From IMG/VR virus record IMGVR_UViG_3300014501_000011, positions 1 through 36,273 of that record: DNA of 36,273 nucleotides. One strand, written 5' to 3'. The notes below the pieces were generated by a model, which was given only the letters and a program-made list of their open reading frames with translations, was not told the DNA's origin and did no database searches. Below, piece by piece: positions 22,069-30,340 of this stretch (its first letter is position 1; the number at the start of each line of letters is the position of its first letter). Source of the stretch: a virus. Both the position numbers and the translations under genes were made by a program.

Positions 22069-23073
22069 TCAACTAGAATATCCAGCCGCTCTTTTATTCT
22101 TCGCCATCAACGAATCCCACTTTTCTTGAACGAATCTTCCTTTTTCATCAAGCGATGCTTTAAAGTCGGTTGGAGGCGAGCCAAGGCTACCGTTAGTATT
22201 AAGATTTTGAATAGTAGCAGTACGTTCTTTGTTCCTATTAATATTATCGATATTTACGGATGGCTTGCCGGAATCATTGGCCGTAGAGTTGTTTTGATAG
22301 CCATAGGTTTTAGCCATATTGTAAAGAGTTTCAGCAGCATTTTTGCGGTTAGAAATACAACCTACTATTATTCCTCGTAGTTTTTGATCTACATAATTCT
22401 TAGCTTGGATCGGGTCAGGAATAAAACTTTCAGTAACATTCATCTCAACGCTTCTGACATGTTCTATAGCGCTACGCAAATCAGGGTGTTCTTTGGTAAA
22501 GTCTTGCTCTTGCTCAAGAGCAAGACTCATGTACAGGGATTCCCTTGCACGCTCACTACTTTCTTTAGACACGGTTTCTAATTTTCTTTCAAGCTCTTGG
22601 ATTTTTTTATTAGCATAGTTATATGTATCTACATCTAATGGTTCAAATTCAGGCTCAGCAGAAACAGCTTTAGCATTTTGCTGCTCTTGCATTTTATTGA
22701 GCATTTCCCATTGGCTTTCTACCCTTATTCTATTTTCTCTTTCTATTTGTAACTGTTCTTCAGCAACCTTTCGCTTTGCTGACTCTTCATTGAATCTTGA
22801 TTTAGGGATTAAATGGCTTTTTTCCTGTGTTTCAGCAATAGGCTCTTCTTGAGGTGCAGCAACTTCATCAGTAGCAACAAATTGCTCTGCATGGGTCTCT
22901 GGTGATGACTGAGGCACATCTTCAGTGATAGGAACACTTTCTATAGCTGCAACATCAGCGGGTCTGTTATCGCCTCCTTCTCTAGAAGATGGAAAAGGAA
23001 CTTTTTGCGCCTCTGCTAATGCAGCCTGAAAGGCTTCTGGAGATTTAAATATTTCTTGGTTAGTTGTGGTCAT
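22069..23073 (-). CDS. Scaffolding protein
   Basis: A 334-residue protein, acidic and glutamate/glutamine-rich, with the typical phage scaffold element HLIPKSRFNEESAKRKVAEEQLQIERENRIRVESQW followed by a coiled coil (KKIQELERKLETVSKESSERARE). The C-terminal part (SLDEKGRFVQEKWDSLMAK) would contact the capsid protein. The position between portal and capsid genes is the expected one. It has GAGG seven bases before the ATG. It ends 10 bp from the end of the convergent toxin gene. Confidence 0.82.
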   Translation of the reverse strand: MTTTNQEIFKSPEAFQAALAEAQKVPFPSSREGGDNRPADVAAIESVPITEDVPQSSPETHAEQFVATDEVAAPQEEPIAETQEKSHLIPKSRFNEESAKRKVAEEQLQIERENRIRVESQWEMLNKMQEQQNAKAVSAEPEFEPLDVDTYNYANKKIQELERKLETVSKESSERARESLYMSLALEQEQDFTKEHPDLRSAIEHVRSVEMNVTESFIPDPIQAKNYVDQKLRGIIVGCISNRKNAAETLYNMAKTYGYQNNSTANDSGKPSVNIDNINRNKERTATIQNLNTNGSLGSPPTDFKASLDEKGRFVQEKWDSLMAKNKRAAGYSS

Positions 23074-23081
23074 AAGTCCTC

Positions 23082-25178
23082 TTATAAACGTTGATTGAAA
23101 ATTGTATTAATACGCTTGTCGATTTGATCTGCCGTCATCTGATGAATTCTAGCAACTTCACCTGCTGCCCTTGATTCGGTCAAATTAATATCAGCAATTG
23201 CTTTAGGTTCGGCAAAGCGCATATTTTGCTCCTTCTCCATAGCTTCTACGGTCATTTTATAGGCAGAAGCTTTTTTCATTTCAGTTTCGCCAATTAGTAA
23301 ATTGATAGAGACAGGATCAGGTTCTGGGGGGGGTGCGGGTTTCATTAATTCTTTAAGTTTGTCGGTAATCTCTTTATCAAATGGTAGATACTCTAATATT
23401 ATAGGAGTAATATCCTTATTAGGCATTTGCGCTTGAAGTTCGATTAATTTAATGAAGTTATCATTCTTTTCATCAGGGGAAACAGGCATTTCATCAATAA
23501 TAATGTCGTATTCTTCAGCTATATTATTCTCTAATAAATAGACATCTTGACCATTATATTCCCCTATTACATCAGACACTAATGTGCCCTCGGAATTCTC
23601 GAGTAATACGCGTACACAATCTATATCTAGCTTGCCTTGTTCTTTCATATAAGAACGCCGCGCATCGAAATAAGTACTTAATGTAGTTAAACCTTGTCGG
23701 ATTTGCTGCCTATAAAAACCTGAATTCATCTCTTTGGATTGCATCATACCCATAAGTTCAGGAGTAACACCACAAACCGCCATTATTTGACCATCGGCAT
23801 ATTGAATCATTTCTAATATACCCTGCGGTATAGGTGGTGCTATTTTAGGTAGTACCTTACCATTTTGTAATGCTCCGGGTTCGAAAATAGTAACGAATCT
23901 CGCTTTGCTGTATGTATCTAAGAAAGCTTGGATATCATTTACTGCATCTTTTTCTATATTCACACCTCCCTTAGGAATACTTGCCAGAAAGCCCATATGA
24001 TCAGATATGGTTTGATTAAGTATTCTTTGAGGGATCTTGCAACCTCTCATTAGGCCATAATATGATTGAGTTATTTCTGAAAATTCACCGGTCATAAACT
24101 TTACCGAAAAACCCTCTTGAGAAAAGTTCTCGGCTTTGCTTATTAGTTTATTGCCCGTAATGACTGCACGAAAGTATTTATAACGCTCTTGTTTAGTATA
24201 CTTAACTTTAATGCCATAGAATTCCATTGCTTCCCTAAAACCCCTAAAGTCTCCGGATTCTGTAATACTAAATAACTGATCACGTTTTGGGTCAAAATTA
24301 AACTTTTCTCCGTAATAATCTGCTTGATCAACTAACATAGTAATAAAGGCCTGGGTAGCATCCCAACTTTGAATACCTTTTTCTTTCGCTAGATCAAGGG
24401 CTAACTTGGGGTTCTTACTTAATTCTACAAAAGGGTTTTCCACCCTATGAAATGATACTTTTTTCCGCCATTGGTGCTCGTAAATAACACCCAATTGTTT
24501 AATTGCTAATACGGAATTGAAAAACTGCAATATACGCGCATCTAATGCAAATGAGTAGTTATCCGCGAAGACTTCATCGCCATATTCTGCCTTTAACGCC
24601 TCTCTATCGACTATTTTAAGTACCGTTACATGATTAGCATCGAGTATATTCTTTTCCCTAGCGCTACAATCCCAGAAAACGAATGCAGGAAACAAACGCT
24701 TTTTACGACAAACACCATTATAAGGTGGTCTAGAATAATCAAAGAAGGTATCGGTGCACCCAATGCCACAAATAGCCATATCTTTAAAGGCTAGAGTGGT
24801 TTGTAGGTCGGCATCGGTTTGCTGGTCTATGTACTTAACCATATTACCAACAATATCAGTAAAACTATTCTGTTTTTCGGTATTGAGCCTAGGAACGTAT
24901 TTTTTATCTAGCCTATTTTGTATTTCAAAACCGACAATAGCGTCAAGTACAGGCTTTGCCCTATTAACTACTAATGTAGGCATTCCATTGGCTAATTGGC
25001 GGTTCGTATCGGCAACAGTCCATTGACTGCCATCATACATATTATAGTTTTCTGTAACTTCGGATTGTCTCCAGTCTTCTTGTACTAATAGACTTTCATT
25101 GATTCCCTTTTCCATTTGACGAATAATATCTTCATCCGTTATATCGAGACCAGGAATTGTCTTTTGATTTTCTAACAT
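23082..25178 (-). CDS. Portal protein (P22 gp1-like)
   Basis: The protein is 698 residues from ATG; an upstream TTG would add one residue. The length and content fit P22-type portals: NYNMYDGSQWT, the GMPTLVVNRAKPVLDAIVGFEIQNR element, IDQQTDADLQTTLAFKDMAICGIGCTDTFFDY, then SFHRVENPFVE and RGCKIPQRILNQ. AVCGVTPELMGM and the C-terminal ADQIDKRINTIF helix finish it. It forms the dodecameric ring at the packaging vertex. The scaffold follows within 10 bp. No Shine-Dalgarno is clear. Confidence 0.9.
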   Translation of the reverse strand: MLENQKTIPGLDITDEDIIRQMEKGINESLLVQEDWRQSEVTENYNMYDGSQWTVADTNRQLANGMPTLVVNRAKPVLDAIVGFEIQNRLDKKYVPRLNTEKQNSFTDIVGNMVKYIDQQTDADLQTTLAFKDMAICGIGCTDTFFDYSRPPYNGVCRKKRLFPAFVFWDCSAREKNILDANHVTVLKIVDREALKAEYGDEVFADNYSFALDARILQFFNSVLAIKQLGVIYEHQWRKKVSFHRVENPFVELSKNPKLALDLAKEKGIQSWDATQAFITMLVDQADYYGEKFNFDPKRDQLFSITESGDFRGFREAMEFYGIKVKYTKQERYKYFRAVITGNKLISKAENFSQEGFSVKFMTGEFSEITQSYYGLMRGCKIPQRILNQTISDHMGFLASIPKGGVNIEKDAVNDIQAFLDTYSKARFVTIFEPGALQNGKVLPKIAPPIPQGILEMIQYADGQIMAVCGVTPELMGMMQSKEMNSGFYRQQIRQGLTTLSTYFDARRSYMKEQGKLDIDCVRVLLENSEGTLVSDVIGEYNGQDVYLLENNIAEEYDIIIDEMPVSPDEKNDNFIKLIELQAQMPNKDITPIILEYLPFDKEITDKLKELMKPAPPPEPDPVSINLLIGETEMKKASAYKMTVEAMEKEQNMRFAEPKAIADINLTESRAAGEVARIHQMTADQIDKRINTIFNQRL

Positions 25179-25222
25179 CAAATAAATTGCATATAATTCA
25201 ATACGTTAGATTGTATATTGAA

Positions 25223-25238
25223 TTGATACAAGTATCAA
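25223..25238. promoter_or_regulatory. 16-bp palindrome upstream of the portal gene
   Basis: TTGATAC and GTATCAA are perfect arms about an AA centre. It lies 45 bp upstream of the portal start and about 200 bp from a helix-turn-helix gene (25443-25820), so it is a plausible binding site of that protein controlling the head genes. Confidence 0.4.
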
Positions 25239-25350
25239 ATATTAATCATTTTCTCCCCGATATATCTCTATGGGAGGGATTTTATTGCGCTAAAAAATTT
25301 AAATGGTGCGACCAGTCTAAATGAATAGAAAATTCTAATGGGATAGAAAA

Positions 25351-25422
25351 TTAATACGTTATAGGGTTAGTATCAACAATACTTCTGGTCGCTTCGATAT
25401 CATAAACAATATAAGCCGCCAT
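25351..25422 (-). CDS. Possible 23-residue peptide between the HTH gene and portal
   Basis: The frame MAAYIVYDIEATRSIVDTNPITY has a plausible residue mix, but no ribosome site and no neighbour overlap. It may be chance. The 260 bp around it are otherwise free of genes and seem to hold a promoter region. Confidence 0.2.
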   Translation of the reverse strand: MAAYIVYDIEATRSIVDTNPITY

Positions 25423-25442
25423 GACAAGTAGTTAATTAGTAG

Positions 25443-25820
25443 TTAATAGAATCTGTTATAGTCTTCCTTATTAAAATCTTCATATAACTTTTTAGGGCGA
25501 TAATTATCATCATAGTACACCCTGAGATGTGCACGTTCTCCAATTATTATATACACCTTATTAAATTGTTCTAAATGGCTTATCCTATATCTTATATATT
25601 TATCCTTAGTTTTAATTGCATATAAGGGGATGAGTTTATTTTTTGCAAAATAAGTAAGTATTCTAATCGGCACTCCTAAATAGTCAGCTGCCTTTTTAGG
25701 ACTTATGAGTCCGAGTTTTAAATGCTTGAATTCTAATTCTAATAATTGCTTTTTATTTAAAAATACCTTTTTTCTTTTTTTAATTTCCGGTTCAATCATT
25801 AGGTGGCCTACATATATCAT
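25443..25820 (-). CDS. Helix-turn-helix DNA-binding protein
   Basis: A 125-residue protein with a MerR/excisionase-type winged helix-turn-helix: LKLGLISPKKAADYLGVPIRILTYFAKNKLIPLYAIKTKDKYIRYRISHLEQF, close to the HTH_17 layout (recognition helix PIRILTYFAKNK). The N terminus is strongly basic (KKRKKVFLNKK); an internal start at 25799 (MIEPEIKK) is an alternative. The gene is divergent from the 26042 gene, with two inverted repeats in between, so it may control both that cassette and the head genes downstream. It could also have replaced an excisionase. Confidence 0.65.
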   Translation of the reverse strand: MIYVGHLMIEPEIKKRKKVFLNKKQLLELEFKHLKLGLISPKKAADYLGVPIRILTYFAKNKLIPLYAIKTKDKYIRYRISHLEQFNKVYIIIGERAHLRVYYDDNYRPKKLYEDFNKEDYNRFY

Positions 25821-25926
25821 TAATATGACATGGCATATAAACTATTGATTTGCAACACATTTATACCACCCAATTCATAACGGGGAGAGTAAATCGCTTA
25901 GCGAATTCGCCTAACAAATGCAATTT

Positions 25927-25953
25927 TTACATTAGCCGTAAACCTTAATGTAA
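25927..25953. promoter_or_regulatory. Inverted repeat in a divergent promoter region
   Basis: TTACATTA (25927-25934) and TAATGTAA (25946-25953) are perfect 8-bp arms, spacer 11. The region 25821-26041 separates the divergent helix-turn-helix gene and the 26042 cassette. It likely binds a regulator of one or both. Confidence 0.45.
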
Positions 25954-25982
25954 GAAAACGTACTTTCTTAACAAAACATTAT

Positions 25983-26009
25983 TTGTATTTGATATGCTGG
26001 CGTTATAAT
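25983..26009 (+). promoter_or_regulatory. Promoter of the 26042-27790 cassette
   Basis: TATAAT at 26004-26009 lies 32 bp before the ATG, and TTGTAT at 25983-25988 is a weak -35 at 15 bp spacing. GGAG at 26031-26034 provides the ribosome site. The cassette thus seems to have its own promoter, opposite to the late operon. Confidence 0.5.
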
Positions 26010-26041
26010 GTACGAACTCATTTTTTTGATGGAGTTATTTT

Positions 26042-27454
26042 ATGGGTTTTTTTAGTGACAATGATGATGATAATGATAATGGGTGTGGATTACAGGTAGG
26101 GGAGGCAGTACGAGTAGGTAATGATTTCTTTAACTCAGGGCAGCTTTATTTCGCAAGTAATGACGGCAATGATAATTGGGATTGGTCAGACAATGGTTGT
26201 GATGATGATAGCGGTACAGGAAGCGGGGGGGGTGTAAGTAATTATTACAGCGATACAGGAAGCGACAGAGGAAGCGATAGAGGCGGCAACAGTCATAATT
26301 CAGATAACCGAGCAAAAGATGCAGGTATACATCGTATGGGCGCAATAATTAGTAAAATGTATTATCATCAAGATAAAAGTAATACCAAAATAAACTTGCT
26401 AACTTTTGAAGAATATAGGGCAAAAACTCCTGGTACTAAAATGACAGAGCATTGGTTTATTGAGGGAACTAGCTATTTTTTAAAAAAAGATTATGAAGTA
26501 TGGAATAAACTACTTATTAATTTAGATTCTCCTTATAGACTTGATAAAACGGGTCATTTTGATACACTTGGAGCTCAAACATGGGGTGAGCACTATGCGC
26601 ATATGCCTGATTCTATCCCGCCTGGTACAAAAGATGATTTTTCTTATAATGGTTATATGACCAACCTTAAACAAACAGCAAATTTCGCTGGGATAAGTGA
26701 ATTACGAAAAGCGATGTCATGGCATGATATGAGCCTAACACAAAGAGCCGAAGACGCAGTAGCAGTAACCAATGCAGCTACTGCGCATTTCAATTCAAAA
26801 GATGCAGAAAGAATAGCATTGATTAAGGCTTTTGAAAATCAACCTGAAAAGTATCCTGGTGGTAGTGAGCACAAACATAGAGTAAAAATGCTAGAAAAGC
26901 GTGAACAAAAAGTAGCAACTGCTAAAGCAGCTATGGATACAGCGATGCAACACTCAGAGAAGGCTAGGATAGCTAAGGAAGCAGAAGATGATCGAATTAA
27001 TGAAGCATTGAAGACTGCTCAGGAAGAGGTAATGAGGGATAAGGCGGTGCAAGATGTTAAAGGGAGCGCAGAACAGAAGGCAATGTGGCATCATAATAAA
27101 CTTGTTCACGAAGAATCAGTAAGGGAGCAAGAAAAGGGCTTTGAAGACAAGAAAAATAGCTTAGCCACCAATTTTATAAAAGATTTTGCTAAGGATGGAG
27201 TTATATCTATGTCAGCAGCATTACTTAGTAAGATATCCTTTCTACATCCTGTTCTTAAGCTTTTAGGTGTGGCTGTTACAATGCGCGAACTACAGACAAT
27301 AGGGGAAAATGAATTAGATATGATAAGAGAGAATGAAAATATAGAAAAAGAAATAAAAACTTACTGTGACTCAATACGAGAATTGAATAAAGAGTATAAA
27401 ACAGATTGTGAGTTATGCTCTATTCAACCGTCCTATATACATGATGAGTTATGA
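26042..27454 (+). CDS. Large glycine/aspartate-rich coiled-coil protein of unknown function
   Basis: A 470-residue protein. Residues 1-95 are low-complexity and rich in aspartate, glycine, serine and asparagine (SDNDDDNDNG, SGTGSGGG, RGSDRGGN). Residues 95-220 look folded. Residues 225-350 form long charged helices (HKHRVKMLEKREQKVATAKAAMDTAMQHSEKARIAKEAEDD), probably a coiled-coil hairpin. A hydrophobic segment follows (VISMSAALLSKISFLHPVLKLLGVAV), then a charged tail. The order of disordered glycine-rich N terminus, coiled coil and hydrophobic end recalls colicins. I see no nuclease motif or TonB box, so the comparison is only architectural. It is opposite to the late operon and is followed by two coupled membrane proteins. 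Confidence 0.65.
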   Translation: MGFFSDNDDDNDNGCGLQVGEAVRVGNDFFNSGQLYFASNDGNDNWDWSDNGCDDDSGTGSGGGVSNYYSDTGSDRGSDRGGNSHNSDNRAKDAGIHRMGAIISKMYYHQDKSNTKINLLTFEEYRAKTPGTKMTEHWFIEGTSYFLKKDYEVWNKLLINLDSPYRLDKTGHFDTLGAQTWGEHYAHMPDSIPPGTKDDFSYNGYMTNLKQTANFAGISELRKAMSWHDMSLTQRAEDAVAVTNAATAHFNSKDAERIALIKAFENQPEKYPGGSEHKHRVKMLEKREQKVATAKAAMDTAMQHSEKARIAKEAEDDRINEALKTAQEEVMRDKAVQDVKGSAEQKAMWHHNKLVHEESVREQEKGFEDKKNSLATNFIKDFAKDGVISMSAALLSKISFLHPVLKLLGVAVTMRELQTIGENELDMIRENENIEKEIKTYCDSIRELNKEYKTDCELCSIQPSYIHDEL

Positions 27455-27633
27455 ATTTTAGGAATCCACTCAAAAAAGAGCATGTTTTAGTCATAGTAGC
27501 TATTGGTTTTCTTATACTGGGTTTGTTAATGAAAATTGATTCGACTATGGGAAAGATAGACAGAGCTAAAGATTATGATAATGTGAAAAATAATATGAAA
27601 AAATTAAAGGAGACTAATCATGAAATTCCTTAG
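27451..27633 (+). CDS. Small membrane protein coupled to the 26042 gene (60 aa)
   Basis: Its ATG overlaps the TGA of the large gene (ATGA). A basic N terminus (MNFRNPLKKEH) precedes one membrane helix (VLVIVAIGFLILGLLMKI), then a charged tail (KIDRAKDYDNVKNNMKKLKETN). In bacteriocin loci such a partner could be an immunity or release protein, but no family match is seen. The C-terminal coding region overlaps the next gene by 14 bases. Confidence 0.55.
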   Translation: MNFRNPLKKEHVLVIVAIGFLILGLLMKIDSTMGKIDRAKDYDNVKNNMKKLKETNHEIP

Positions 27634-27790
27634 ATATATTAACGCTGCTTTGACTAGCAAATGGACTTTAAAGACCGGTATTATATACCTAGTAATAGTA
27701 CTAATTTGCGGTGTATGGTACACCGAATATAAAATACGTAGGGCAAAAGAGACTATGATAGAGATGAGGCAAGTAGAATGCAAAAAATAA
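27620..27790 (+). CDS. Second small membrane protein of the cassette (56 aa)
   Basis: The protein MKFLRYINAALTSKWTLKTGIIYLVIVLICGVWYTEYKIRRAK has a basic, amphipathic N terminus, a membrane helix and a charged tail ending VECKK. The ATG lies inside the end of 27451-27633 (14-bp overlap), so translation is probably coupled. With 27451-27633 it forms a pair of single-span proteins following the large coiled-coil gene. Confidence 0.55.
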   Translation: MKFLRYINAALTSKWTLKTGIIYLVIVLICGVWYTEYKIRRAKETMIEMRQVECKK

Positions 27791-27824
27791 TTACAGTGAT
27801 TTTTATAGAAAAACATAGGGTGCT

Positions 27825-28001
27825 CTAGAATAATCCTACTTCAATAATACGTATTGTTTTACTATCACCCATCTCATCTACCACATATTGTTTTGCATCA
27901 GAAACATTATAAAATGCATCATATACATTTATATGATGGCCTGTGAGGCTTACTGATAATACAACATAAACTCTTCTGCCCCCAATTTTAGAGATATTCA
28001 T
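27825..28001 (-). CDS. Small hypothetical protein (58 aa)
   Basis: The frame MNISKIGGRRVYVVLSVSLTGHHINVYDAFYNVSDAKQYVVDEM is alpha/beta in appearance (strand, strand, helix), without membrane segment. Its start codon overlaps the stop of 27998-28450 (ATGA), which supports translation. It is the last minus-strand gene before the opposite-strand cassette. Function unknown. Confidence 0.6.
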   Translation of the reverse strand: MNISKIGGRRVYVVLSVSLTGHHINVYDAFYNVSDAKQYVVDEMGDSKTIRIIEVGLF

Positions 28002-28450
28002 AATTTCCCCAACTGTTTTTCTAACGTCTCACCTATGAATGACATTAATTTTTCAGTCTCATTCATAGGAAATAATTTAGTTGCAAAATCCCCATCTTTC
28101 TCATCAACAGGATACACTTCCCAATTTGGATCGGTTTTTGGTGGTTTGTATATATTCAATATATCTAGGAATACACTTAATTCTGTATGCATAAAATTAT
28201 CTATTGAGACCAAAAAGTGGCAATAACCGCCTTGGTGGGGAAATAATATTTTTATTTGAAAATGAGCAGGAAATTGTAGCATTGGGGGGTCTATATCTTC
28301 CCATGCATTGCTTATAAAAAGAGAAGCTCTTAGAATCAATGTTTCTCTGCGAAGTTCTTCTGTGTCTTTTATAGGCAGCAAATCGTTAACTAAGGCTGTC
28401 ATTATTTCTTCTAATAGTTTGTGGGCCTCAGTTTGACCATTTGTTGTCAT
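27998..28450 (-). CDS. Hypothetical protein (150 aa)
   Basis: The start is the ATG at 28450, with AAGGAG upstream; a GTG one codon earlier is possible. The N-terminal half is helical (HKLLEEIMTALVNDLLPIKDTEELRRETLILRASLFI), the rest mixed strands (FPAHFQIKILFPHQGGYCHFLVSID). It has no membrane segment or recognisable catalytic motif. It follows the tRNA-like gene and terminase on the same strand and is coupled to 27825-28001. Virion or late-phase role not established. Confidence 0.55.
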   Translation of the reverse strand: MTTNGQTEAHKLLEEIMTALVNDLLPIKDTEELRRETLILRASLFISNAWEDIDPPMLQFPAHFQIKILFPHQGGYCHFLVSIDNFMHTELSVFLDILNIYKPPKTDPNWEVYPVDEKDGDFATKLFPMNETEKLMSFIGETLEKQLGKL

Positions 28451-28476
28451 CACGTTTATTGCTCCTTAATATTTGA

Positions 28477-28546
28477 TGGCCTACCATGGAATTGAACCAT
28501 AGAACTAGAGTTTAGCGACTCTTGTTTTTCCGTTAAACTATAGGCC
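28477..28546 (-). tRNA. tRNA-like gene, anticodon uncertain
   Basis: The 70-nt minus-strand sequence folds with an acceptor stem GGCCTAT/GTAGGCC (last pair G-U), D stem GTTT/AAAC with a GG-containing loop, anticodon stem AGAGT/ACTCT, 5-nt variable loop and T arm TATGG/CCATG with a canonical TTCAATT loop, plus an A discriminator. CCA is not encoded. The anticodon loop reads CGCTAA, six bases, as if one base (possibly U33) were missing; anticodon GCU (serine) or CUA (amber) are both possible readings. One base is also missing between acceptor and D stem. It is a degenerate or unusual tRNA. Confidence 0.65.
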
Positions 28547-28550
28547 TTAA

Positions 28551-29996
28551 TCATTTATATAACGCATAGTAATCTATTGTATTATTACCAGGATATTGAA
28601 TATTCTTTATATCACATATCATTGCTAATGAATCCAACATATCATCATGTAATCCTACTGGAAAGGCTATGTATTCTTGTACTATAAACTCTTCTACAAT
28701 GTCAAAAACTTTATTTAAATAGTTGTTTTTAAACAGAGTCTTAGGAAACCATATTCTACCATCAAAAAACCAAGGTATTAATCGCTCTATTCTACTAGTT
28801 TTTGATAATCTACTACTGACGCTCTCAATATGAAAATGGTAATTGCGCCTTCCCATTTCATACTTAATATTTTCCACATCTGATTCTATGCCGTATTGCT
28901 GATATAGAACGCCTATAGGCTTATATTTAGTGTGCAGATCAAACAACGTGTCTACACGCTCCTTAGGATTCAACTTATCGCGTATAATATCTACTACATA
29001 GCAATTCTTATCTCCCCCAAAACCTAATACCCACATAGCTGTATAATCACTCTGTCTTGTCTTGGTGTTAGCTGGATCTATAACTATATATTTATTTAAA
29101 TTATCAACTCCTATTGATTCATAATATTTAACCCATTCCCTGCGAAACTCTCCCCCTCCTTCGGGTGAAGGTCTTTGCTGATATTGCCCTGAGAATGCAT
29201 AAGAACCGAGCGCTAATTTCTCACTCTCTAATTCTTTATCACCCATGCGTTCTTTATGGAGATATTCTCCAGTTGTACGACAAACTCGTATAACTCCTTT
29301 TTCAAGCACTTCATCCTTTTCAGCAATCATCGGTAAGCAGAGATGATCCCAACCCCCTTTCTTTAATAGATATCCTGTAAGATCATCTTGGTGCAGCCTT
29401 TGCATTATAATAATTATAACGCCCTTTTTCTTATCATTTAGCCTGCTACTAAAAGTTTGCTCAAACCAACTATTTGCAGTACTGCGCATTACATCGGATT
29501 GACCTTGCATTGCACTTAGTGGATCATCAACGATAAGGAAGTTAGCTCCCTCACCTGTTGCAGTCCCTCCCACAGATGTTGCTATTCTATGGCCGCGTTG
29601 AGTAGTAACAAACTTTCTTTTAGTATTTTGATCAGAAACAATAACAGATTCAGGAAAGGTATCCTTATACCATTGCGACTCGACTACAAGGCGACAGTCT
29701 AAAGAGTGTTTATAAGACAATTCTTGACTATAAGAGGCACACATTATCTTTTCGCTAGGATTATGCCCTAATAACCATGCAGGGAAGCTAACAGCTACCG
29801 ATATGCTCTTTAAATGCCTAGGTGGTATATTAATGATAAGCCGCGTTATATCTCCGCATTGACATGCCTTTAGATATTCAGCGATAAGGTCTATATGCCA
29901 ATTATGCAGATAGATAGCTGAGGGATCAACTGTTTTGAATACCTTATGAGTAAAAAAAGATAGATCAGTCCTTAAAAGCGCTTCTAATGATTCCAA
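28551..29996 (-). CDS. terL: Terminase large subunit
   Basis: A 481-residue protein. The ATPase part has a Walker A-like IINIPPRHLKSISVAV, a B motif FLIVDDPLS and C-loop region MQRLHQDDLTGYLL; the nuclease part has YIVIDPANTKTRQSDYTAMW and the C-terminal HDDMLDSLAMI aspartates. This is the two-domain headful-type packaging motor. The only in-frame start is TTG, with no clear ribosome site. It is followed by the tRNA-like gene and preceded by two small membrane genes. Confidence 0.95.
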   Translation of the reverse strand: MESLEALLRTDLSFFTHKVFKTVDPSAIYLHNWHIDLIAEYLKACQCGDITRLIINIPPRHLKSISVAVSFPAWLLGHNPSEKIMCASYSQELSYKHSLDCRLVVESQWYKDTFPESVIVSDQNTKRKFVTTQRGHRIATSVGGTATGEGANFLIVDDPLSAMQGQSDVMRSTANSWFEQTFSSRLNDKKKGVIIIIMQRLHQDDLTGYLLKKGGWDHLCLPMIAEKDEVLEKGVIRVCRTTGEYLHKERMGDKELESEKLALGSYAFSGQYQQRPSPEGGGEFRREWVKYYESIGVDNLNKYIVIDPANTKTRQSDYTAMWVLGFGGDKNCYVVDIIRDKLNPKERVDTLFDLHTKYKPIGVLYQQYGIESDVENIKYEMGRRNYHFHIESVSSRLSKTSRIERLIPWFFDGRIWFPKTLFKNNYLNKVFDIVEEFIVQEYIAFPVGLHDDMLDSLAMICDIKNIQYPGNNTIDYYALYK

Positions 29997-30069
29997 TTTA
30001 ACCCAATAAACTACATGTCTATTAGGTTAATATATTAGATAACCATTTGATAATCAATGCATTAGCCAA

Positions 30070-30198
30070 TTATCTCCAACTTAGATTAAATATACTCGCT
30101 ACTACGTACGCTACTAAGCAGCAAGCTAATACTATTATAGAAGCTCCAAGCATTCCTAATATAACGCCTTGTATAAAATCTCTTTTATGTTTATCCAT
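30070..30198 (-). CDS. Small membrane protein (42 aa)
   Basis: The frame MDKHKRDFIQGVILGMLGASIIVLACCLVAYVVASIF is a charged start plus one long membrane helix. The start codon lies in the end of 30191-30340 (8-bp overlap), which supports translation. It sits just upstream of terminase on the same strand. It could be a holin, antiholin or packaging-linked membrane protein; nothing decides between them. Confidence 0.5.
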   Translation of the reverse strand: MDKHKRDFIQGVILGMLGASIIVLACCLVAYVVASIFNLSWR

Positions 30199-30340
30199 TA
30201 ATTAAACCTATGATTACATGATACACCAGATATAATAAAGCACCTAAGAGCACTGGCATGACTATACATGCTATTATTGCGAATATAAATATAGCAAAAT
30301 CCACTAAATAATCTGTGATTGATTTCTTATCAATTGACAT
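30191..30340 (-). CDS. Small membrane protein (49 aa)
   Basis: MSIDKKSITDYLVDFAIFIFAIIACIVMPVLLGALLYLVYHVIIGLING has one or two membrane helices (about residues 12-28 and 28-46). It overlaps both neighbours (the end of 30330-30566 and the start of 30070-30198), making a coupled run of short genes from the small terminase onward. The shape fits a holin; no endolysin could be identified nearby to back this. Confidence 0.5.
   Translation of the reverse strand: MSIDKKSITDYLVDFAIFIFAIIACIVMPVLLGALLYLVYHVIIGLING

Noticed and set aside
26130-26345. Minus-strand tyrosine/histidine-rich frame opposite the 26042 gene
   Set aside because: It mirrors the aspartate/glycine-rich codons of the plus-strand gene and lacks a ribosome site.
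26042-27454. Firm annotation as a colicin
   Set aside because: The architecture is suggestive, but no nuclease, pore or receptor motif could be seen, so it is left as unknown function.
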